NCBI GenBank assembly: GCA_964471755.1
Contig: CAYYJM010000049.1
Span: 1-30,168, forward strand
Direction: 5' to 3'
Source of the DNA: CAYYJM01 sp964471755
GTDB taxonomy: Bacteria; Planctomycetota; Planctomycetia; Gemmatales; Gemmataceae
DNA length: 30,168 nucleotides
The position numbers and the translations under genes are program-made. Shown here piece by piece: positions 15,416 through 23,246 of this stretch. Within the stretch, counting starts at the first letter, position 1, and the number at the start of each line of letters is the position of its first letter. Under the pieces are notes generated by a model, which was not told the origin of the DNA, did no database searches, and saw only the letters and a list, made by a program, of their open reading frames with translations.

Positions 15416-15490
15416 GCCCCGGGTTTCGATTCGCCCACGGCCGCCAGCTGGGGTTGCCCACTGCACGCCGATCGAAGACAATCCCGATGG

Positions 15491-15518
15491 TTGACACCCG
15501 GCCCGGTCGCTCCATAAA
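15491..15518 (+). promoter_or_regulatory. metK promoter
   Basis: A perfect TTGACA -35 at 15491-15496, a 16-bp spacer and CATAAA (4/6) at 15513-15518. Transcription would begin near 15525, leaving a leader of about 65 nt that contains the hairpin at 15534-15554. Confidence 0.6.
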
Positions 15519-15533
15519 ACTAACTTATCCTGG

Positions 15534-15554
15534 CCACCCTCGGAATGAGGGTGG
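15534..15554 (+). promoter_or_regulatory. Hairpin in the metK 5' leader
   Basis: CCACCCTC (15534-15541), loop GGAAT, GAGGGTGG (15547-15554): a perfect 8-bp stem between the promoter and the ribosome site (AGGAG, 15581-15585). There is no T-tract, and it does not resemble a known SAM riboswitch by eye. It could be an mRNA-stability or regulatory element. Confidence 0.5.
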
Positions 15555-15591
15555 ATGAGTACAACTGGTCAAGGTCTGCGAGGAGAAGAAC

Positions 15592-16851
15592 GTGAGTCAG
15601 GATCGATACCTGTTCACCAGCGAGTCCGTGTCGATGGGTCATCCCGACAAGGTGGCCGACCAGATCAGCGATGCCATTCTGGATCATTGCCTCAAAGTTG
15701 ACCCCACCAGCCGGGTCGCCTGCGAGACGCTGGTGACGACCGACCTGGCCATCGTCGCCGGTGAGATCACCACCCGGGCCGACCTCAGCTACCCCACGGT
15801 CGAGAAGGTCGTTCGCGATACCATTCGCGAGATCGGCTACACCGATCCGACCATCGGCTTCGCGGCCGACACCTGCAAGGTACTCAGCCATCTGCATGCC
15901 CAGTCGATCAACATCGCTCAGGGCGTCGATGTCGGTGGTGCCGGCGATCAGGGCATGATGTTCGGCTTCGCCTGCGACGAGACGAAGACGTTCATGCCAC
16001 TGCCGATCTACCTGGCTCACCGCCTGGTCGAGAACCACGCCAACCTGCGCCGGAACAAGACGCTTGCGTTCCTGCGGCCCGACGCCAAGAGCCAGGTCAC
16101 CATCGAGTACAACGGCGATGGCACGCCGCATCGCATCCACACGGTCGTTCTCTCGACCCAGCACGACAAGACCGTCGAGACGGCCAAGAAGGGCAAGCCC
16201 TACTTCACCGATGAGGCTCGCCAGCAGGTCATCGACAAGCTCATCCTGCCGACGCTGGAGGCCGAGCGCAAGGACCTGATCAAGGGCAAGCTGGTCATGG
16301 TCATCCCTGGCGAGCCGCTGCCGAAGATCGCTGACGGTGACATTCTCGTCCACATCAACCCGACTGGCAGCTTCCTCGAAGGCGGCCCGCACGGCGACTG
16401 CGGCCTGACCGGCCGGAAGATCATCGTGGACACCTACGGCGGTCGCGGTCGGCACGGCGGCGGCGCTTTCAGCGGCAAGGACCCGACCAAGGTCGATCGC
16501 TCGGCGGCCTACATGTGCCGTTACATCGCCAAGAACGTGGTCGCAGCCGGCCTGGCGAAGCAGTGCGAGGTACAGGTCAGCTACGCCATCGGGTATGCCG
16601 AGCCGCTCAACATCTGGGTCAGCACCTTCGGCTCGGCCCAGCATGGCCTGACTGATGACCAGATCGCGGCGATGATTCGCGACAACTTCGGTCTGACGCC
16701 GGCCGCCATCATCGAGAAGCTCCAGTTGCGTCGGCCGATCTACTACGCCTCGGCTCGCCACGGTCACTTCGGCCGGGAACTGGCCGACTTCAGCTGGGAG
16801 AAGACCGACATGGTCAACGTCCTGCGCCGCACCGTCGGAGCCGCTGCGTAA
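15592..16851 (+). CDS. metK: S-adenosylmethionine synthase
   Basis: This 419-aa cytoplasmic enzyme makes S-adenosylmethionine from methionine and ATP. Signatures: ESVSMGHPDKVADQISDAILD at the N-terminus (GHPDK at 17-21), GGAGDQGMMFGFACDET, and the glycine-rich P-loop-like GGRGRHGGGAFSGKDPTKVDRSAAY. It ends with ISTFG-type and HFGRE..FSWEKTD motifs. It is slightly longer than the roughly 385-residue E. coli enzyme. The GTG start is supported by AGGAG 6 nt upstream and by the family N-terminus. It is a single-copy housekeeping gene and stands alone here: divergent from the phosphodiesterase gene and closed by a bidirectional hairpin. Confidence 0.96.
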   Translation: MSQDRYLFTSESVSMGHPDKVADQISDAILDHCLKVDPTSRVACETLVTTDLAIVAGEITTRADLSYPTVEKVVRDTIREIGYTDPTIGFAADTCKVLSHLHAQSINIAQGVDVGGAGDQGMMFGFACDETKTFMPLPIYLAHRLVENHANLRRNKTLAFLRPDAKSQVTIEYNGDGTPHRIHTVVLSTQHDKTVETAKKGKPYFTDEARQQVIDKLILPTLEAERKDLIKGKLVMVIPGEPLPKIADGDILVHINPTGSFLEGGPHGDCGLTGRKIIVDTYGGRGRHGGGAFSGKDPTKVDRSAAYMCRYIAKNVVAAGLAKQCEVQVSYAIGYAEPLNIWVSTFGSAQHGLTDDQIAAMIRDNFGLTPAAIIEKLQLRRPIYYASARHGHFGRELADFSWEKTDMVNVLRRTVGAAA

Positions 16852-16870
16852 AGCCCCCGACGGCAAACTC

Positions 16871-16890
16871 CCCCCCACTTTCGTGGGGGG
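16871..16890. terminator. Bidirectional terminator-like hairpin between metK and the DUF1570 gene
   Basis: CCCCCCAC (16871-16878), loop TTTC, GTGGGGGG (16883-16890), followed by a smaller GCCAG/CTGGC hairpin (16894-16910). Both lie in the 66-bp gap between two convergent stops (16851 and 16918). No strong T-tract is present. Its outer bases match those of the palindrome at 11097-11170. Confidence 0.65.
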
Positions 16891-16917
16891 CTCGCCAGTC
16901 ACTCGCTGGCTCGCCTT

Positions 16918-18330
16918 TCACCGTCCGGCCGTGCCATTCGGGCGCAGCCGTTGCAGATAGCCGTGAAAGTCTTTCTCGAACGCCTCCAGCGGCTGCGCGA
17001 CCAGATCGCGAAAGGCCAGCAGCGGATCGGTGCCCCGTTTCAGTTCCTTGACGTACCGATCCAGGGCCGGCGTACCGAGAATTTTCCGCTCGAACGTCAG
17101 GTAGTGGGCCAGCGCCCACGACGTGAGATAGACACGCTTCGACCACGGCGCGTCCTCGGCATGGACCACGAGAAAATCCTGCTCACTGGAGCGCAGCAAT
17201 TCCGTCAGCGGCAACAACGTCTCCCGGGCCGCCGCCGTCCGGATCGTCTCGAAACGTTCGCGGTCCACGTGGCCGACACGGAGATCGCCCGCCTCGATGA
17301 TGGCCGTCTCGTAGATCTGGGCCAGCCCCTCGTTCAGCCAGCGGGGCACCTCACCCTCCGCTGGCGGATAGACGAAGTTGGCCAGGTAGGCATGGAACGC
17401 CTCGTGGTACAGACGCAGGAAGAGCCGCTGCTTGGCCCGGTGGAACAGGACCATGTTCTGTTCGTCCTGCAACTTGATGCGTTTCTGATCCTCCAGGATC
17501 AGGAGCAACAGCTCCGTCGGCACCTTTCCCTTGTACAGGTCGTTCAGCTCGGTCCTGCGCTGGTCCAGCTCCGCGACGATCCGGGCGTGGGCCTGGCGAC
17601 TTTTCTCCAGTTCGTCGTAGAGGCGTTCGAGTTCCGAATGACAGACGATCTCGTTCCGTTCGACGTCGTAGAACGCGGGGTTGAAGAAGTTCTTGCCGTG
17701 CGCCCGGACAACCAGGGCCTGGTAGTCGTTGAACGTACTCGCCACCAGGATTGTCGTCGGCTGACCGCCCTTCGTCCGTGGCGGCAGGTTCTGCTGGTAG
17801 GCCGAGTAGACCTGCTCCAGCTGGATGGCCAGTAACTGGACCACGCCCTTGCGGCAGTTCGAGAGCAGATGGAAGTGTGGCGTCCGGTATTCCAGGCCGG
17901 GTCCGCGATCCTTCTGCACCCACTTCGCCGGCGTCACCACGGGCAGGTCCGCGTTCGGGTCCGGCGGAGCCTTCGGATCGAGTAACTTCAACTGGGCCGC
18001 GAGGCTCTCCCGTTCCCGGCCCAGGTTCTTGAGCCGATTGACCAGGACGGCCCGATCTTCCGGCCCAAGCCACTTGATGTCTTCGATCTCCTTCAACGGC
18101 AGCGATTCACGGATCGTCACCGTCGGCGAGCCGGGCCGACGCGAGATGCAGCGCATCAGAACGTGCGTGTCGTTCTTCTCCAGAATGAGCCCGACCAGCG
18201 GTCGGCCGGTCTTGCGGTAGACGATGTCGTACTTCCAGTCGTCGCCCAGCTGTGGACCGCCTCGCAGTGGCAGCGTGACAGCCAGCAGTCCAACCAGCAA
18301 GACGAGCCTCGGAGTCGTGCGTCGCAACAC
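16918..18330 (-). CDS. Secreted DUF1570-like protein with HExxH zincin motif
   Basis: This 470-aa protein starts with a signal peptide (LRRTTPR, then LVLLVGLLAVTLPL, then RGG). Residues 25-130 form a beta-rich segment with KYDIVYRKTGRPLVGLILEKND, like other planctomycete surface proteins. Residues about 230-280 are a charged coiled coil (ELERLYDELEKSRQ...). The C-terminal part carries LYHEAFHAYLANF with HEAFH at 309-313 and WLNEGLA with Glu at about 334, the classic zincin arrangement HExxH...NEGxA seen in DUF1570 and gluzincin-like peptidases. It is thus probably an extracytoplasmic metallopeptidase; the substrate is unknown. The GTG at 18330 is chosen because GGAGGG lies 6 nt upstream and it opens the signal peptide. 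Its promoter faces that of the DUF1080 gene. Confidence 0.82.
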   Translation of the reverse strand: MLRRTTPRLVLLVGLLAVTLPLRGGPQLGDDWKYDIVYRKTGRPLVGLILEKNDTHVLMRCISRRPGSPTVTIRESLPLKEIEDIKWLGPEDRAVLVNRLKNLGRERESLAAQLKLLDPKAPPDPNADLPVVTPAKWVQKDRGPGLEYRTPHFHLLSNCRKGVVQLLAIQLEQVYSAYQQNLPPRTKGGQPTTILVASTFNDYQALVVRAHGKNFFNPAFYDVERNEIVCHSELERLYDELEKSRQAHARIVAELDQRRTELNDLYKGKVPTELLLLILEDQKRIKLQDEQNMVLFHRAKQRLFLRLYHEAFHAYLANFVYPPAEGEVPRWLNEGLAQIYETAIIEAGDLRVGHVDRERFETIRTAAARETLLPLTELLRSSEQDFLVVHAEDAPWSKRVYLTSWALAHYLTFERKILGTPALDRYVKELKRGTDPLLAFRDLVAQPLEAFEKDFHGYLQRLRPNGTAGR

Positions 18331-18384
18331 CGCATTCCCTCCACGCCAGACGGGCGTAGCGGCCCGGTTGAAAGGTCGTCTCTC

Positions 18385-18413
18385 ACTATACCTCGTCCGC
18401 CGGGCGTTGCCAA
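18385..18413 (-). promoter_or_regulatory. Promoter of the DUF1570-like gene
   Basis: Minus-strand TTGGCA (18413-18408), a 17-bp spacer, TATAGT (18390-18385): both 5/6 matches to the consensus. Transcription would begin near 18378, about 48 nt before the GTG start. Confidence 0.65.
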
Positions 18414-18421
18414 TCGGATGC

Positions 18422-18450
18422 TTGATCGAGGCCCCGCGTGGCGGTAGCAT
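18422..18450 (+). promoter_or_regulatory. Promoter of the DUF1080 gene
   Basis: TTGATC (18422-18427), a 17-bp spacer, TAGCAT (18445-18450): 4/6 matches each, 39 nt before the ATG at 18490. It faces away from the promoter at 18385-18413, with the two -35 boxes only 8 bp apart. Confidence 0.45.
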
Positions 18451-18489
18451 CCCTGACGTGATTCCGTTTTCACCAGGAGAGTGCTTCTC

Positions 18490-19461
18490 ATGCTGCGCAA
18501 GGTTCTCACGCTGGCCCTCGTGGCCGGTCTCGCGTTCCCGCTTCTCGCCCAGAAGAAGGACGCCTTCATCGATCCGGCCAAGGCCGGCCCCGATTTCGCC
18601 ATCCAGGGCGAGTACGTCGGCAAGGTCGAGGGCAAGAGCCAGTTCGGGGCCCAGGTCGTCGCCCTGGGCGATGGCAAATTCGATGTCTACTTCCTGCCCG
18701 GCGGACTGCCCGGCGCGGGCTGGGACGGCAAGACGAAGATCAAGTCCACCGCGGTCCGCGAAGGGGACCGGACGACCATCACCGGCGACTTCACCGGCTC
18801 CATCGTCGGCAGCAAGCTCGGCGGCAAGACGAAGGAAGGCGTCGAGTTCTCGCTGACGAAGACCGAACGCAAGAGTCCGAGTCTGGGCAAGAAGGCTCCC
18901 GCGGGAGCCATCATTCTGTTCGACGGCACCAACGCCGACGCCTGGGTCAACGGCAAGGTCGTCGCTGATCCCGACGGCAAGGTGCTGAACAATGGCGTGA
19001 CGACGAAGCAGAAGTTCAAGGACTACTCGGCCCACCTTGAATTCCGCACGCCGTTCATGCCGAAGGCGCGCGGCCAGGGTCGCGGCAACAGTGGCTTCTA
19101 CATGCAGAACCGCTACGAGGTCCAGATCCTCGACAGTTTCGGCCTCAAGGGCGAGAACAACGAGTGCGGCGGCCTTTACACCGTGGCGAAGCCGAGCGTC
19201 AACATGTGCCTGCCGCCACTGAGCTGGCAGACGTACGACATCGACTACATCGCTCCGCGCTACGACGAGTCGGGCAAGAAGACGGCCAACGCCCGGATCA
19301 CCGTCAGCCTCAATGGCGTCAAGATCCACGACAACGTCGAGATTCCGCGACCGACCGGCGGCCAGGACACGACCGAGAAGAACACCCCCGGCCCGCTGCA
19401 CCTGCAGAACCACGGCGACCCGGTCTTCTTCCGCAACATCTGGGTCGTCGAGAAGAAGTGA
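18490..19461 (+). CDS. Secreted DUF1080 protein (3-keto-disaccharide hydrolase-like, LamG fold)
   Basis: This 323-aa protein has a signal peptide (LRKVLTLALVAGLAFPLLA). Residues about 22-135 are a planctomycete-style N-terminal module (GEYVGKVEG...FGAQVVALGDGKFDVYFLPGGLPG). The DUF1080 jelly-roll follows from about 140: AIILFDGTNADAWVNG, DYSAHLEFRTPF, GRGNSGFYMQNRYEVQILDSFG, ECGGLY, the WQTYDIDYIAPR strand and the closing GPLHLQNHGDPVFFRNIWV. Members of this family cleave 3-keto-glycosides or bind glycans; planctomycetes encode dozens. AGGAGA lies 9 nt before the ATG at 18490; the in-frame GTG at 18481 abuts the ribosome site and is rejected. Confidence 0.92.
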   Translation: MLRKVLTLALVAGLAFPLLAQKKDAFIDPAKAGPDFAIQGEYVGKVEGKSQFGAQVVALGDGKFDVYFLPGGLPGAGWDGKTKIKSTAVREGDRTTITGDFTGSIVGSKLGGKTKEGVEFSLTKTERKSPSLGKKAPAGAIILFDGTNADAWVNGKVVADPDGKVLNNGVTTKQKFKDYSAHLEFRTPFMPKARGQGRGNSGFYMQNRYEVQILDSFGLKGENNECGGLYTVAKPSVNMCLPPLSWQTYDIDYIAPRYDESGKKTANARITVSLNGVKIHDNVEIPRPTGGQDTTEKNTPGPLHLQNHGDPVFFRNIWVVEKK

Positions 19462-19484
19462 CGCAGCCCTCGGCTCGCGGGGAG

Positions 19485-20681
19485 TTAACGTCCCACGCTC
19501 GCCGCTCCGACGCCGGCCAGCACCGGTGGCGGCGGAAACTGAAAGTTCAAGGCCCCGGCCACGTCGCCCGCCCAGCCGGCCTCGGCGGCCTTGATCAGGT
19601 TGACCATCTCGCGGGCCGTCACATAGTGGTAGCGAAAACGCACGTTCGTCCGAGCCCGTTTCGCCAACTCCAGGTGGAAACGGACCATCGGCTCGCCCAG
19701 CAGGGAGTGATGGCTCCACTCCGGCGCACCGTGACAGTGCAGCTTGACGAAGAACCAGTCCGGCCGGCTTGGCACCTGGATGCGCGTGCGCAGCCACAGG
19801 TCCAGGCGGCGCAGGGATGGCGGCTGACTGTCCTGCACGCAGGCGTTCTCCAGGCGCGGCAGCACGCCCCATTTTCGCTGCCGCAGGTCGAGCAACAGCG
19901 GGCCCTGCACGATGAGCAGGCCGGCGTCCGGCGGCGGCCCCGATCCCACCTCGATGCCGGTATCATGCGAGCGCGGCCGGGTCGGATCATCGATCGCGTA
20001 GTAGAGTCGATTGATCGTCCGTGTCTGGCACGCGCTGGGAGCGGCCGGCAGTGTGAAATCGGCATAGCAGCCCGTCTCACGCAGGATGTCCAGTTCGTTG
20101 TTCACGCCGCACCACTGACCGTGTGGATGCGAATTGTCCAGGGCCCAGTTTCCGTGGATGAACCCGTAGACGAGTTCCCCGTCGGGCCCCTGACTCAGCA
20201 GACCGTGGCGATCGCGGAGCAGTCGCTTGAACGCCAGCAGGGTCGCCCGCAGATTCTCGTCCGTATCGCGGTCGTGATGCAGGTGAATCTCGACCTCGCC
20301 GAACCCGGCCTGACATAGTTCTGTCAGTGCGTCCAGATACTCGGGCCGATATTCCTCGACCGGGAAGAAGTAGGTGTGCTTCGGCGTTCGTCCGTCACTG
20401 TCGCGGAAGTCACCAAACTGCCGTGGATAGCCTCGCCGCCAGGCTTCGACGCGCGACCAGGCCACCGCGTCGCTCGGCCTCCCCTCGTGCGGCTCGAAAT
20501 GGTCGCACAAACACAGGATGACGTGAACCTCCTCATCCGGCCGAGGATCGCGCCGACGTGGAATGTCGGCCAGGTACGACGGCAGCCAGTAGTGCAGATT
20601 GCGCTGGCGAATGAACCACGCGATCAGCCCGCCGGTCAGCAGCACGAACACGGCCGGGAGGACGAGCAGGGGAAGGATCAT
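19485..20681 (-). CDS. Membrane-anchored polysaccharide deacetylase-like (NodB-type) protein
   Basis: This 398-aa protein has an N-terminal anchor (residues 1-24, ILPLLVLPAVFVLLTGGLIAWFI) and a large domain with VHVILCLCDHFEPHEG, EVEIHLHHDRDT, YGFIHGNWALDNSHPHGQWCGVNNELDILRETGCYADFTLP and VKLHCHGAPEWSH. The HxxHD-like metal motif, the early Asp-His and the late LH.HG are typical of carbohydrate esterase 4-like enzymes, although the sequence is divergent. It would remove acyl groups from the glycan made by the cluster, outside or at the membrane. It is the last gene of the right-hand cluster. Its ATG overlaps the TGA of the GT2 gene (ATGA, 20678-20681). A different carbohydrate-active enzyme of similar fold cannot be excluded. 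Confidence 0.62.
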   Translation of the reverse strand: MILPLLVLPAVFVLLTGGLIAWFIRQRNLHYWLPSYLADIPRRRDPRPDEEVHVILCLCDHFEPHEGRPSDAVAWSRVEAWRRGYPRQFGDFRDSDGRTPKHTYFFPVEEYRPEYLDALTELCQAGFGEVEIHLHHDRDTDENLRATLLAFKRLLRDRHGLLSQGPDGELVYGFIHGNWALDNSHPHGQWCGVNNELDILRETGCYADFTLPAAPSACQTRTINRLYYAIDDPTRPRSHDTGIEVGSGPPPDAGLLIVQGPLLLDLRQRKWGVLPRLENACVQDSQPPSLRRLDLWLRTRIQVPSRPDWFFVKLHCHGAPEWSHHSLLGEPMVRFHLELAKRARTNVRFRYHYVTAREMVNLIKAAEAGWAGDVAGALNFQFPPPPVLAGVGAASVGR

Positions 20682-21868
20682 GAGGAACTCTTGACCTCGA
20701 GGGGCCTGTCGTAAATCGTCTTGGTCCACGCTCGCCCGGCCCGGCCGGTGGACCAGGTCCAGAAGGCGACCCAGGCGGCACTGTTGAGGACGAGGAAGGA
20801 CGCCGCCGCGGCCGCCAACCGGGATCGATTCGCCACGGCCGGATGCAACCCCGCCGCCGCCAGCGCGTAGCCGACCACCTGGACGGCCAGCAGTCCGGCG
20901 TAAAGGCCGCCATCCAGCCAGGTCAGCGCGGCGCTCGCCGCCAGCATGCCGAGCAGACACCATGGCACCGCGAGACGAAGCAGTTTGTGGCCGACGTACT
21001 GGAACCAGATCGGATTCCGCCACGGCAGCAGGGCTTCGGGCAGGAGCGTCGTCAGTTGAAAGTTCCCCGCCAGGGTCCGCACCTTGCGGCGAAACTCATC
21101 CGCCGTCCGCGCCGGCAGACGATCGAAGGCACTGGCTCGCTGCTCGTGCCAGACGCGGTAGCCCTGCAACGCCACCTGCAAGGGCCAGTATACGTCGTCG
21201 AGCAACGTCCCCTCGGGGATCGGCCGAAACAGCGATCGCCGTACCGTCGCGATCGCTCCGGTCGCTCCGACCATGGACCAGTATCGGCTCTCCTGCCGCC
21301 TGAGCCACTTCTCGAAACGCCAGTAGAGGCCCACCCCGGCCAGCACGCCCGGACTGCTTTCCAGGACCAGATCGCCGGTCACCGCTCCGACCTGCGGATC
21401 GGCAAACGGCGCGAGCAGGAACTCCAGCGAGTTGGCCGGCCAGGTCTGCCGCACATCGGCGAAGACGAGGATTTCGTAGCGGGCCAGGGCCGCTCCGTGG
21501 CTCAGGGCCGCCGCCTTGCCCATGCGTCGTGGCAACTCGATGATTCGCAGATAGGGCCGATCCATCTCGCGTGCCACGGTCAGGGTCGCATCGGTCGAAC
21601 CATCGGAGACGAGCAGGATCTCTCCCTCAATGCCGGTCTGATCCAGCAGGTCGCACAGTTCCCGCAGGCGGTTGCCGATGCGGCCCGCCTCGTTGTGAAC
21701 GCAGAGGACGAACGACACGGAGCGCGGCACCGCCAGAGTCGGCCGAAGCGGTCGGCCACACAGGCGAGCAAGCAGGCCGATCATCACCGGGTAGCCGACG
21801 TAGGTGAACAGCACCACGCCGAACAGACACCAGAACAGGATTTCGAGGGCGGTCATCAGAAGCACCAT
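20678..21868 (-). CDS. Membrane glycosyltransferase family 2
   Basis: This 396-aa inner-membrane enzyme has an N-terminal TM (LEILFWCLFGVVLFTYVGYPVMIGLL). Its GT-A domain has SFVLCVHNEAGRI, LLVSDGSTDAT, GKAAALSHGA and the metal-binding region VFADVRQTWP, where the usual DxD is altered to ADV. EGTLLDDVYWP, with the catalytic-type DD, and RRKVRTLAGN follow, then three or four C-terminal hydrophobic segments. It resembles processive or chain-initiating GT2 enzymes that use nucleotide sugars at the cytosolic face. The start is 21868 (MVLLM) or the in-frame ATG at 21856; neither has a strong ribosome site. The intergenic hairpin 21873-21890 lies just upstream. Its stop overlaps the start of the deacetylase-like gene by 4 bp. 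Confidence 0.88.
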   Translation of the reverse strand: MVLLMTALEILFWCLFGVVLFTYVGYPVMIGLLARLCGRPLRPTLAVPRSVSFVLCVHNEAGRIGNRLRELCDLLDQTGIEGEILLVSDGSTDATLTVAREMDRPYLRIIELPRRMGKAAALSHGAALARYEILVFADVRQTWPANSLEFLLAPFADPQVGAVTGDLVLESSPGVLAGVGLYWRFEKWLRRQESRYWSMVGATGAIATVRRSLFRPIPEGTLLDDVYWPLQVALQGYRVWHEQRASAFDRLPARTADEFRRKVRTLAGNFQLTTLLPEALLPWRNPIWFQYVGHKLLRLAVPWCLLGMLAASAALTWLDGGLYAGLLAVQVVGYALAAAGLHPAVANRSRLAAAAASFLVLNSAAWVAFWTWSTGRAGRAWTKTIYDRPLEVKSSS

Positions 21869-21872
21869 TCCG

Positions 21873-21890
21873 CCGTCGGTTTGCCGACGG
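21873..21890 (-). repeat. Intergenic hairpin (copy A)
   Basis: CCGTCGG (21873-21879), loop TTTG, CCGACGG (21884-21890). It is preceded on the minus strand by GAAGACCG and lies immediately before the GT2 start. The hairpin at 24410-24427 has the same layout and the same GAAGACCG lead-in. Confidence 0.7.
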
Positions 21891-21947
21891 TCTTCGCCAC
21901 GACACCACCACCGGCGTGCCGATGGCCCAGGGAAGAAGGCTCCTGCC

Positions 21948-23246
21948 TCACTCGTCCGGCCCAATCTCCAGGCCCCAGCGGGCCCGCAACGCCTGCCGAG
22001 CCGGTTCGATCGCCGCACGATCGGCCGCGTGCAGCAACCGCGGATCGGGCCGCCAGCACATCGGGAAGATGTCCTGCGTCCACGCCTCGCCGCGCTGGCT
22101 CGCCAGGTTCCGCAGAGCGTCGTTCAGCACCTGTGAACTGCGCTGGCACGCGATGTTCTCCACGGCCCACGACCGGGGGTCGAGTCCATCGGACGTGGCA
22201 TGAAGGTCGATCAGTTGCCCGGCCAGGTTGCCGTCGCGCAGCAGTCGGCCGGTACGGTCGTTGATGAACGTCCGCGATCCGAGCGTCGCTCCGTCGAGGA
22301 CGCCAACGGGCGTATTCGCGAACATCGACTCGGCGACGACGACGCACGATCCCTCGCGCTTCGACAGGATGATGCTGATCTTCGCCCGGTCGAACACCTC
22401 GGCCACCTCGCCGTACTTCGCGTCGCTCTGGAGCGTGAACCGATCCGCGACGCCGTACAGGCCAGCGAGTGTCTTCGCGGTGTCAGCCGTCCGTCCGTCC
22501 TGGGCCTGGCCGATGAGATGCACGCGCCACGATCGCGGCAGTTGCTTCAGCGCCTGGAACAGGGCGAAGTGCCGCTTGAACTTGGCGAAGTTCGCGACCA
22601 TGACCAGGTCGAGGTCGCGTTCGCTTCTCGGCCGGGGCCGAAATCGTTCCGGCTGGACCCATGACGACGCATACAGCGGCACGACGTGGAAACGCTCCGA
22701 GATGCGCGGCAACTCGTCGAGGTCGCCCGGATTGCTGATCTGGCTGACGATCGTTCCGGGGAAGGCACGCGGGAAGAGGTAGTTGACGACGTTGTGCGGA
22801 CTGCTGCTCGGGGCCAGGACGACGACCCAGTCGCGCGCGATCTCGGCCGGGTCGGCGTGCAGGAGCAGCTTCGGCCACTCGCGCTCGAAGGACAGGTACA
22901 GGACGCCCTTCTCACGCGGCCCGATCGGCGGCTTGAGGATCACCGAGGTGTGCATCACCTTCGGCTTGCACCACGGCACGAGTTCAGGCCAGTCGATCGC
23001 CTGCACGTCGAGTTGATCGAGTCGGCGCTGCACGGCCCGGTAGACGGCGTCGAGCGTGCCGGTTCGACAGGCCATCCGCCCGGCACCGGCCAGGCGGTGG
23101 AGGCACCAGGCCACGCTCTGAGTCGTTCGCGGCCGGGCGAATCGATCGCGGGCCAGGTAGTAGCCGGCGAGCAGTTCGCGGACGGTCGGGTTGTAGCGAA
23201 GACCGTCCTCGATCTCGATCCGCGCTCGTTTCAGCATGGCGATCAT
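21948..23246 (-). CDS. Divergent GT4-type (GT-B) glycosyltransferase
   Basis: This 432-aa cytoplasmic enzyme has an unusual N-terminal half (VRELLAGYYLARDRF, AIDWPELVPWCKPKVMHTSVILKPP) without the common GT4 glycine-rich opening. The C-terminal Rossmann half is clear: LDLVMVANFAKFKRHFALFQALKQLPRSW, VHLIGQAQDGR, DRAKISIILSKREGSCVVVAESMFANTPVG (EX7E donor-site motif) and LGSRTFINDRTGRLL. It should transfer a sugar from a nucleotide or lipid donor in glycan assembly. The ATG overlaps the TGA of the upstream GT4 gene (ATGA, 23243-23246), so it is co-translated with it. The donor sugar is unknown. Confidence 0.82.
   Translation of the reverse strand: MIAMLKRARIEIEDGLRYNPTVRELLAGYYLARDRFARPRTTQSVAWCLHRLAGAGRMACRTGTLDAVYRAVQRRLDQLDVQAIDWPELVPWCKPKVMHTSVILKPPIGPREKGVLYLSFEREWPKLLLHADPAEIARDWVVVLAPSSSPHNVVNYLFPRAFPGTIVSQISNPGDLDELPRISERFHVVPLYASSWVQPERFRPRPRSERDLDLVMVANFAKFKRHFALFQALKQLPRSWRVHLIGQAQDGRTADTAKTLAGLYGVADRFTLQSDAKYGEVAEVFDRAKISIILSKREGSCVVVAESMFANTPVGVLDGATLGSRTFINDRTGRLLRDGNLAGQLIDLHATSDGLDPRSWAVENIACQRSSQVLNDALRNLASQRGEAWTQDIFPMCWRPDPRLLHAADRAAIEPARQALRARWGLEIGPDE

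Noticed and set aside
15525..15591. Known SAM riboswitch in front of metK
   Set aside because: The leader is short, with one simple hairpin; I could not find the pairing pattern of SAM-I, SAM-II, SMK or SAM/SAH classes by eye.
19462..19484. Terminator between the DUF1080 and deacetylase-like genes
   Set aside because: The 23-bp gap between the convergent stops shows no convincing stem-loop.
18331..19872. Upstream extension of the DUF1570-like gene through the DUF1080 gene
   Set aside because: The extension is antisense to a well-supported gene and carries no domain; signal peptide and ribosome site fix the start at 18330.
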